DNA from: a virus
Direction: 5' to 3' (one strand)
DNA length: 57,870 nt
Virus record (IMG/VR): IMGVR_UViG_3300049489_000130
Location: 1-57,870 of that record
The position numbers were made by a program, and so were the translations under genes. Below, one piece after another: positions 1-5,508 of this stretch (its first letter is position 1; each line of letters starts with the position of its first letter). The notes beneath the pieces are model-generated. The model did no database searches and was not told where the DNA came from. It was given only the letters and a program-made list of their open reading frames with translations.

Positions 1-168
1 GTTCCGGAGGTTTCTTGCCGCAAAGTACGCTTGGAACGAGAGCATCCGCCGCATATCTACTCAGCACAACTTGAGGACAACTCTGCGATTCTGGGTATGG
101 CTCGTTGCTGGGGGTATCCAAGATACCGAGAAGAAGATTCGTTTGACGGTAAACCAAGAAATCTCAAA
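1..168. repeat. Left copy of the 168-bp terminal direct repeat
   Basis: Bases 1-168 match 57703-57870 at every position except one (A at 41, G at 57743). The unique genome is therefore about 57702 bp. The repeat lies inside one small coding sequence, so the ends look like an arbitrary break in a circularly assembled molecule. A true short terminal repeat cannot be excluded. The mismatch suggests population variation or a read error. Confidence 0.95.
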
Positions 169-201
169 GAGGCCGTGCAGCAGCTTCGTGATTCAAAATG
201 A
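1..201 (+). CDS. Hypothetical protein, 3' part of the gene split by the window ends
   Basis: Frame +1 is open from base 1 to TGA at 199-201 and lacks its start here. The missing start is at 57682 at the other end of the window. The joined protein is 73 residues, begins MTFDPGHVPEVS and ends LRDSK. I do not recognise it. It is basic and hydrophilic, with two Cys that do not form a CxxC pair. The stop overlaps the start of the next gene by four bases (ATGA). The single terminal-repeat mismatch makes residue 21 (joined protein) Glu in this copy and Gly in the other. Confidence 0.75.
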   Translation, partial: VPEVSCRKVRLEREHPPHIYSAQLEDNSAILGMARCWGYPRYREEDSFDGKPRNLKEAVQQLRDSK

Positions 202-347
202 AACACATACTCATCCATTGTCCTATGTGCAAAGAGAAGACTACATCACTTGTAGATGGTAATGGGGCAACTATCTGTTTGACATGTGGCACAACACAAT
301 ACGTTCATCCTTCGAGATATATGAGGAAAAATGACGACACAAAATGA
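198..347 (+). CDS. Small zinc-ribbon protein
   Basis: A 49-residue protein starts at ATG 198, inside the stop of the previous gene. It has two cysteine knuckles, CPMC near residue 8 and CLTC near residue 32, the spacing of a zinc ribbon. Such mini zinc ribbons are common phage accessory proteins that may bind nucleic acid or protein, but no function can be assigned. Its end overlaps the next gene (ATG 331) by 17 bases, so it belongs to a tightly coupled operon. Confidence rests on frame, overlap and the paired CxxC motifs. Confidence 0.65.
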   Translation: MKHILIHCPMCKEKTTSLVDGNGATICLTCGTTQYVHPSRYMRKNDDTK

Positions 348-774
348 GTTAATAGAGAATCTACGTCGAGCGGTAGAAGATAAAGGGCGTGTTCCTGAAT
401 TCCATATTCATATGAAGCGTCAACACCAAAGTGAATGGCCTAAACTCTGGGAAGCAATCCATGCCTTGTTGAACTTCAAACCAAGAACATATCCGATCAA
501 TCGAACCTTTGTGATTGCGCCATCTTATCAAAAGGCTCAAGTATGGTGTGAGGATCACGACATCAACTATAGAAGCCCGTATGTGTATGTCATCACCCCT
601 TATTCACCAAAAGGTGTCTATGGTATGCGCCCCGGTGAAGGTGATGAAGTGAAGATCATATATCCTAATTTCGACGAAGCACCATACCCAGAAGAGTTTA
701 TTATGGTCCTACAGACAAATGGGTTTCTTATTTCATTTCAATATAAGGAGACTGCTAATGACAACATCAGCTAA
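331..774 (+). CDS. Hypothetical protein
   Basis: A 147-residue soluble protein I do not recognise. The N-terminal 25 residues look helical and charged, and the middle is rich in aromatic and proline residues. There is no membrane segment and no clear catalytic motif. It overlaps the zinc-ribbon gene upstream and the thyX start downstream (ATG 758), so translation is probably coupled to thyX. A role near nucleotide metabolism would be inference from position only. Confidence 0.7.
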   Translation: MTTQNELIENLRRAVEDKGRVPEFHIHMKRQHQSEWPKLWEAIHALLNFKPRTYPINRTFVIAPSYQKAQVWCEDHDINYRSPYVYVITPYSPKGVYGMRPGEGDEVKIIYPNFDEAPYPEEFIMVLQTNGFLISFQYKETANDNIS

Positions 775-1597
775 GATCATCGCCGATTCGGTTAGCCCGG
801 AAGGTAAGCGTGTCACGACAATGGAAGTGGAGATGCACCGATTTGTGTTGGCGGAATTCAATACACATCGCGTCTTCAGCCGCAATAGTGCCTCGAGTAG
901 GGCCATTCCTGTGGTGAAGCAGCTCAACAACATCTGGGCGCGTCCGGCATATCCTGCAGTATGGGCCTCTGAGAAGCCCGGCATGCAGGGTGGCGATGAG
1001 CTCACGGGTACAGATCTAGAAGACGCTGAGGCCTTATTTCAGCGTTGTCTTGCGTATGTTGGTAACCAAGTAGAACGATATGTGGACGAACATCCCCTCG
1101 AAACTGAGGACAGCGTACGCTTACACAAGTCCTTGTTGAACCGATTGCTCGAGCCGTTCATGTGGCACAAGGTGATTGTGACGTCGACTGAGTGGGATAA
1201 CTTCTTCGCGCTGCGGTGCCATCCTCTGGCTCAACCCGAGATGCGTATTGCGGCAGAGATGATGTTCGACGCATACAACAACTCTGTCCCTCTACCTCTT
1301 GGTTACGGGGAATGGCACACACCATATGCGGATGAGGACACGCCACTCAACGAGCGTCTTATTACATCGGTAGCCCGATGCGCTTGGGTATCCACTGCGT
1401 CTCATGATGGCGATCATTCCTTTGATGCTTGTGTGCGTATGTACAACCGTCTCGCTGAGGCAAATCCTATGCATGCTAGCCCATTCGAACATCAATGCAC
1501 ACCAATGAACAAGGACCAATCTGCTCAGGTTGGGAACTTGCTCCGATTTCGGCAGCTTCGTCACTTCATTGAAAAGGATATTCCAGTATATGGCTGA
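758..1597 (+). CDS. thyX: FAD-dependent thymidylate synthase ThyX
   Basis: This 279-residue protein has the hallmark ThyX segment, here NTHRVFSRNSASSRAIP around residues 37-53. It corresponds to the RHRxxSxNxxSxR signature, with Thr replacing the first Arg as in many long phage ThyX proteins. ThyX makes dTMP from dUMP using methylene-tetrahydrofolate and FAD/NADPH, feeding phage DNA synthesis. ATG 758 is chosen because it follows an AAGGAG site at 747-752; an earlier in-frame start at 719 lacks one. A second conserved block, LLNRLLEPFMWHKVIVTSTE, lies near residues 126-145. The end overlaps the next gene at ATG 1590. Confidence 0.92.
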   Translation: MTTSAKIIADSVSPEGKRVTTMEVEMHRFVLAEFNTHRVFSRNSASSRAIPVVKQLNNIWARPAYPAVWASEKPGMQGGDELTGTDLEDAEALFQRCLAYVGNQVERYVDEHPLETEDSVRLHKSLLNRLLEPFMWHKVIVTSTEWDNFFALRCHPLAQPEMRIAAEMMFDAYNNSVPLPLGYGEWHTPYADEDTPLNERLITSVARCAWVSTASHDGDHSFDACVRMYNRLAEANPMHASPFEHQCTPMNKDQSAQVGNLLRFRQLRHFIEKDIPVYG

Positions 1598-1790
1598 TGT
1601 AGTGAGGACATGTTTCGCTGTACCAGGAGGAAAGGTTCATATCTTAGAGCCTGACTTTGATAGAGATCGTTTTCCACTAGGTCGAGCCAAATGTGCACCC
1701 TTTCCTCGTAAGAAGTCGGACGCTCTTGTAGAGCCAAACCAAGTATCTAGTGAGGAGTTTTGTAATCTATGTCTCAAAATCAAAAACTAA
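1590..1790 (+). CDS. Hypothetical protein
   Basis: A 66-residue protein starting at ATG 1590, overlapping the thyX stop by eight bases. It ends in EFCNLCLKIKN, so a CxxC pair sits at the C-terminus, with two more Cys at residues 8 and 34 that could complete a metal site. I do not recognise it. A longer in-frame extension to 1530 runs back inside thyX and is not supported. It overlaps the following small gene at 1769, in keeping with the run of tiny zinc-binding genes here. Confidence 0.6.
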   Translation: MADVVRTCFAVPGGKVHILEPDFDRDRFPLGRAKCAPFPRKKSDALVEPNQVSSEEFCNLCLKIKN

Positions 1791-1903
1791 AAGAAAATTG
1801 TCCTCGTTGTGGAAATTCCCTATACCGAGATATGACTAATAACGGTTTCGTCACTCGATGTAGAAACCCGGCGTGTCCTGTCGATGCCGTGAGTAAGGGG
1901 TAA
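1769..1903 (+). CDS. Small zinc-ribbon protein
   Basis: A 44-residue protein. Motif CPRC at residues 12-15 and a second pair formed by CRNPAC near residues 31-36 give a four-cysteine zinc-ribbon layout. It starts inside the end of the preceding gene and stops two bases before the ATG of the next, so the four genes from thyX onward are translationally coupled. Function is unknown. It may be an RNA- or DNA-binding accessory. Confidence 0.62.
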   Translation: MSQNQKLKENCPRCGNSLYRDMTNNGFVTRCRNPACPVDAVSKG

Positions 1904-1905
1904 AC

Positions 1906-2298
1906 ATGTCAAAACGAGTCCCTGTTAAATTTCAAAGTAATGAGACTGTCGGCATTGCGGAAGTGCGTGGTGACGGATACAGTATCACATTCATTGATAC
2001 CGAAGCGGGTCGTGCAGCAAAAGCTATAATGTTCGGTGAGGATGATCTTGGTCATTTAAGTATTGTTCTCGATCCGTCTGTACCGACAGAGTGGAACGAT
2101 AACGCATATACGGTTGTTGGTGAGCCTGCTACTCTGATCAACAATATGGTTAAACGGTCCTTCCCAGACGTTTTTGTAAAATCGGAATACCAAGACCATT
2201 GTCCTAAAGATGAAGATGGAATTCATTTCTTTAGAGGTAGATTCTGTATCTATTGTAACTGTACAGATCCTCTGATTGATAACGTATTTGAGGAGTAA
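1906..2298 (+). CDS. Hypothetical protein with C-terminal zinc-binding tail
   Basis: A 130-residue acidic protein. The first 90 residues look like a beta-rich domain, and the last 35 carry His and Cys residues in the order HC, H, CIYCNC, a likely metal-binding tail. I do not recognise the family. It sits directly upstream of the SF2 helicase (12 bases from stop to start), so a partner role in recombination or replication is plausible but unproven. Confidence 0.7.
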   Translation: MSKRVPVKFQSNETVGIAEVRGDGYSITFIDTEAGRAAKAIMFGEDDLGHLSIVLDPSVPTEWNDNAYTVVGEPATLINNMVKRSFPDVFVKSEYQDHCPKDEDGIHFFRGRFCIYCNCTDPLIDNVFEE

Positions 2299-2309
2299 GG
2301 AGGTGAGAT

Positions 2310-3488
2310 ATGCCGGAACTGATGGAACACCAAAAAGAGGCTTTGAAGAATTTAGGTAATGGGAAGGTCCTTTGGGGTGGAGTTGGTTCTGGAAAGACAA
2401 TGACGGCGTGTGCATATTACATGCAAAACGAAGCGCCAAAGGATATCGTTGTCATCACCACCGCAAAGAAACGTGACAGTCTCGACTGGGAGGGTGAGTT
2501 TGCTGCCTTTGGTGTCAGTACGACTCGCTCTCTCAGTTGTGCTGGTACTCTTGTTGTAGACTCATGGAACAACATCGGCAACTACATAGACAAGGAAGAC
2601 GCATTCTTCATATTTGACGAGCAGAGGCTTGTTGGTAATGGGGCATGGGTCAAAGCGTTCCAGAAGATTGCTAAGAAAAACCAATGGATTCTGTTGAGTG
2701 CTACCCCCGGAGATACTTGGGTAGATTATGCTCCTTTGTTTCTGGCAAATGGTCTATATAGAAATGTAACAGAATTCAAGCGTGAACACATCGTATACGC
2801 GCCATTCTCGAAGTACCCCAAGATCGTACGATATGTAGGCGTTCGTACGTTAGAGAAATACCGCAACATGCTTTTGGTAGAAATGCCATATATGAAGCAT
2901 ACTTCTCGTGTATTCGAGGAGATTTCTGTAGGATATGATGAAGAAATGCTACGTCTTGTGAATGTGAAGCGTTGGCAACCATACGAGGACAGACCGTTGA
3001 CTGATGTCTCTGACATGTTCCGTACAATGCGTAAGGTAGTCAACTCAGATCCTTCACGTCTGGATGCGGTTAGAGCTTTGTTGAAAGACCATCCTAAACT
3101 CATCATCTACTACTCGTTCAACTACGAACTCGATATCTTGAGACAATTAGCGGATGAAGTAGAGGTAGCCGAGTGGAATGGTCATCGTAAACATCCTCTT
3201 CCTACTGGAGATCGTTGGGTGTATCTCGTACAGTATGTAGCTGGCGCGGAAGGATGGAACGCCATAACAACAGATACAATGGTGTTCTGGTCTTTGACGT
3301 ATTCATACAAGAACTTTCATCAAGCCCAAGGGCGGATTGACCGTCTGAATACCCCTTTCAAGACTCTCTATTACTTCGTTTTGATATCAGATTCTGTGGT
3401 TGATAAGGCCGTAAAGCGGAGTTTGGATGCTAAAGAGTTGTTCAGCGAGCGTAAATTCTTGGCTGAAAACTGGCCAGAATGGGGGTAA
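2310..3488 (+). CDS. SF2 (DEAD/SNF2-like) DNA helicase
   Basis: A 392-residue helicase. Motif I (Walker A) is GGVGSGKT near residue 24, motif II is FDEQ near residue 99, and motif III-like LLSATPG is near residue 130. In the C-terminal RecA domain, GAEGWNAITTD and the QAQGRIDR box with arginine fingers give motifs V and VI. Such short phage SF2 helicases unwind or remodel branched DNA during replication and recombination. An AGGAGG-type site precedes ATG 2310. It is the last gene before the 600-bp non-coding block. Confidence 0.85.
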   Translation: MPELMEHQKEALKNLGNGKVLWGGVGSGKTMTACAYYMQNEAPKDIVVITTAKKRDSLDWEGEFAAFGVSTTRSLSCAGTLVVDSWNNIGNYIDKEDAFFIFDEQRLVGNGAWVKAFQKIAKKNQWILLSATPGDTWVDYAPLFLANGLYRNVTEFKREHIVYAPFSKYPKIVRYVGVRTLEKYRNMLLVEMPYMKHTSRVFEEISVGYDEEMLRLVNVKRWQPYEDRPLTDVSDMFRTMRKVVNSDPSRLDAVRALLKDHPKLIIYYSFNYELDILRQLADEVEVAEWNGHRKHPLPTGDRWVYLVQYVAGAEGWNAITTDTMVFWSLTYSYKNFHQAQGRIDRLNTPFKTLYYFVLISDSVVDKAVKRSLDAKELFSERKFLAENWPEWG

Positions 3489-3570
3489 AAAGTATCGAAA
3501 AAGGGGTCTTTACCTACCAGAGAGTATGTTCAAAAGTGGGTAAATTTGTATGAATTTTTTTGTTGTTTTT

Positions 3571-3601
3571 CTGTGAAATCTTGAACGTTTTTGAAAGCGT
3601 A
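3571..3601 (+). repeat. 31-bp inverted repeat, left arm
   Basis: This arm begins CTGTGAAATC and ends GAAAGCGTA. Its reverse complement recurs at 3736-3766, differing only by a T moved between two runs. The arms are separated by about 134 bases that contain repeated GTGAAAAT words. As RNA it would form a long hairpin; as DNA it could be a cruciform or a paired protein-binding site. Confidence 0.9.
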
Positions 3602-3735
3602 GTGAAAATTTGGTGAAAATCGAGGGTAAATCGGTCAGTTTTGAGGGTTCGTTTTGGGTGTGAATTGGCATTTGGGATGGATTCAAAATTGGGTGAATTT
3701 GGTGAAAAATTGTCTCGAAATTCTAAAATTTTTGT

Positions 3736-3766
3736 TACGCTTTCAAAAAACGTTCAGATTTCACAG
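3736..3766 (-). repeat. 31-bp inverted repeat, right arm
   Basis: This arm begins TACGCTTTCAAAA and ends GATTTCACAG, the near-perfect reverse complement of 3571-3601. The first GTTATACTAC element begins only three bases downstream, at 3769. Confidence 0.9.
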
Positions 3767-3768
3767 GA

Positions 3769-4022
3769 TGTTATACTACTTTTTGAGGTTTGGGTTTGGG
3801 TGAAAATGGCCTCTGACCTGGGGTTATGCCGAACGGGACAGTTGCGAAAAAAAGTAGTATAACATTTATTTTTTTTGAGGCAAAAACTTTTTATAAAAAA
3901 CGTAAATGTTATACTACTTTATTATTGTACGCGCGACCTTAGAGGTTATACTACCAACTAGTATAACATATGACGTTTTCTACAAAAGTTTTCACAAGAA
4001 AAAAAATAAATGTTATACTACC
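3769..4022. repeat. Array of GTTATACTAC elements (iteron- or operator-like)
   Basis: Copies are at 3769-3782 (+), 3851-3864 (-), 3907-3920 (+), 3945-3954 (+), 3959-3967 (-) and 4011-4022 (+). The pair at 3945-3967 forms a perfect palindrome, GTTATACTA then CCAAC then TAGTATAAC. Several copies are followed by TTT. Further copies are at 4602-4611 (-) and 57493-57502 (+). The element also resembles an extended -10 box (TGnTATACT), so it may be promoter, operator or iteron. Confidence 0.85.
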
Positions 4023-4088
4023 CCAAAAAACAGTACCGTGGGTCCGTACCCCTACTTTGGGTAAAATTTTGAGTCAAGGAGATACCTA

Positions 4089-4598
4089 ATGGATGAAGTC
4101 TGGACTCCTATCGATGAACTACCAAATTATCTAGTAAGTAACACTGGACTCGTCATGAACGATTCAACAGGTAGGTTATTGAAACAGAGTTTAACAAAAC
4201 AAGGAGCATTGAAAGTAAACATATTTGATGGCGATCGATCACACAAGACATTATCAGTCAAAGTTCTCGTAGCAAGAGGCTTTGTGTATGGAAGAGATGA
4301 TATATTCAACACAGCCATCCAGTTAGATGGTAACCAGTTAAATGTAGACGCTTCTAATCTGATGTGGAGACCGAGACATTACGCCATATCTTACAGAAGA
4401 CAGTTCTCAAACCCAAACCCACATTACGAAGGACTTTATACTTTAATGCCTGTCATGGAAGTTGAGAGCGAAGAAGTATACGAGAACATTCGAGAAGCCG
4501 GGATCAAGTTTGGTTTGTTGTGTTCGGAGATATGGAAGTCTTGCGTGTACGGTAACCCTACTAGTTTAACAGGGCAGACCTTCAAATACGTAACTTAA
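4089..4598 (+). CDS. NUMOD4-like DNA-binding protein, no HNH nuclease visible
   Basis: A 169-residue protein whose first 30 residues (EVWTPIDELPNYLVSNTGLV) match the NUMOD4 motif that normally leads HNH homing endonucleases and helps bind DNA. No HNH catalytic triad or CxxC knuckles follow; the remainder is instead about 110 residues of uncharacterised sequence. It could be a decayed homing endonuclease or a domesticated DNA-binding regulator. It lies between two sets of GTTATACTAC elements, which makes it a candidate binder of them (inference). An AAGGAG site precedes ATG 4089. Confidence 0.7.
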   Translation: MDEVWTPIDELPNYLVSNTGLVMNDSTGRLLKQSLTKQGALKVNIFDGDRSHKTLSVKVLVARGFVYGRDDIFNTAIQLDGNQLNVDASNLMWRPRHYAISYRRQFSNPNPHYEGLYTLMPVMEVESEEVYENIREAGIKFGLLCSEIWKSCVYGNPTSLTGQTFKYVT

Positions 4599-4601
4599 AA
4601 A

Positions 4602-4637
4602 GTAGTATAACCCACCCACAAAAACAACGGATATAAT
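4602..4637 (+). promoter_or_regulatory. Putative promoter with an upstream repeat element
   Basis: A consensus -10 box TATAAT lies at 4632-4637 with no TTGACA-like -35. Instead, an inverted copy of the repeat, GTAGTATAAC, lies at 4602-4611, centred near -37 relative to the likely start. The geometry suggests the repeat is an operator or activator site for the nuclease-polymerase operon downstream. Confidence 0.5.
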
Positions 4638-4685
4638 AGAAGGAGCCGCCTGTGTTGCTCGTTTTATCGTTTTTGGAGGCATAAT

Positions 4686-4982
4686 ATGACTGAAAGTCAA
4701 TACCAAGCACAGTTGGTAAAAAAATTGTACCGACTGTTTCCTGGTTGCTTCATTCAAAAAAACGATCCTAAGACAACGCAAGGGATTCCAGATCTTGTTA
4801 TATTCTTTGGTAAGTATTGGGCTATGCTTGAAGTTAAAATATCAGCAACAGCCAAAGAGCGGCCTAATCAACGTTATTATGTAGACATGCTCTCGGAGAT
4901 GTCGTTCGCCGCTTTTATATTTCCCGAGAATGAAGAGGACGTACTGTATGAACTTCAACTCGCATTACGCTCTGTCCGGTAA
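4686..4982 (+). CDS. VRR-NUC-type PD-(D/E)XK nuclease
   Basis: A 98-residue protein with the compact VRR-NUC / Holliday-resolvase-like core. GIPDLVIFFG near residue 36 gives the catalytic Asp, and LEVKIS near residue 53 gives the ExK pair. The N-terminal ESQYQAQLVKKL helix is typical. Stand-alone phage VRR-NUC proteins cut branched or flap DNA during replication and packaging. A GGAGG site precedes ATG 4686. The 3' end overlaps the next nuclease gene, and the two plus the large downstream gene form an operon. Confidence 0.8.
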   Translation: MTESQYQAQLVKKLYRLFPGCFIQKNDPKTTQGIPDLVIFFGKYWAMLEVKISATAKERPNQRYYVDMLSEMSFAAFIFPENEEDVLYELQLALRSVR

Positions 4983-5508
4983 ACACGCATTTCTATCGCC
5001 AAGCCAGTACCACTGGATCAATTATGATGAACACAAACTCGAAGCGCGTTTTGTTGCCGCCACTGCAGCTGCTAGGGGAACCGATCTACATGATCTAGCA
5101 CACCAGGCTATACGCTTGGGAATAAAGCTATCCAAAGCTAATAGAACTATATCTTCTTATGTGAATGACGCTATTGGATACAAGATGCAAAGCGAACAGA
5201 TGCTCTATTATTCGGACAACTGTTTTGGTACTGCTGACACTATATCTTTTAGACGAAACAAACTTCGTATACATGACTTGAAGACTGGTATCACTCCGTC
5301 TTCGGTTCATCAATTGGAAGTTTACGCTGCATTATTCTGTTTGGAGTATGACTTCTCACCTTTTGATATTGAGATAGAACTTCGCATTTATCAGAACGAT
5401 GAAGTCAGAATCTTTGATGGAGATCCTAACGTTATCCTGGACATCATGAACAAAATTGTCGAATTTGACATGCGTATTCAATTTATGCAGGAAAGGGGTG
5501 TCGGATGA
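4948..5508 (+). CDS. RecB/Cas4-like PD-(D/E)XK exonuclease
   Basis: A 186-residue protein with the RecB-family nuclease layout: an RGTDLHDLAH helix (residues 32-41) supplying the motif with His, then GTADTISFR, IHDLKTG with the catalytic D and K near residue 113, and the QLEVYAALF motif. Proteins like this process DNA ends in recombination or host DNA breakdown. ATG 4948 is preferred over ATG 4930 because AGAGGA lies just upstream of it. The stop overlaps the following polymerase-like gene by four bases (ATGA at 5505). Confidence 0.75.
   Translation: MNFNSHYALSGKHAFLSPSQYHWINYDEHKLEARFVAATAAARGTDLHDLAHQAIRLGIKLSKANRTISSYVNDAIGYKMQSEQMLYYSDNCFGTADTISFRRNKLRIHDLKTGITPSSVHQLEVYAALFCLEYDFSPFDIEIELRIYQNDEVRIFDGDPNVILDIMNKIVEFDMRIQFMQERGVG

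Larger units (their letters stand above)
3489..4088. other. Gene-free A+T-rich region, candidate replication origin or control region
   Basis: These 600 bases hold no credible gene. They carry one 31-bp near-perfect inverted repeat (3571-3601 and 3736-3766), six copies of a GTTATACTAC-like element in both orientations, long A and T runs, and recurring GGTGAAAAT-like words between 3601 and 3805. Clustered repeats in a dense genome, next to helicase and nuclease genes, suggest an origin of replication, a multi-operator control region, or both. This is inference from layout. Confidence 0.6.

Noticed and set aside
3641-3862. Open frame of 73 codons on + in the non-coding block
   Set aside because: No ribosome site, low-complexity sequence, and it overlaps the inverted-repeat arm and the first repeat elements.
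3769-4022. CRISPR array
   Set aside because: The repeats are about 10 bases, occur in both orientations and have irregular spacing, unlike CRISPR repeats.
3769-4022. GTTATACTAC copies as ordinary sigma-70 -10 boxes
   Set aside because: Possible for some, but they occur in both strands, form a palindrome and have no -35 partners, so they were called repeats rather than promoters.
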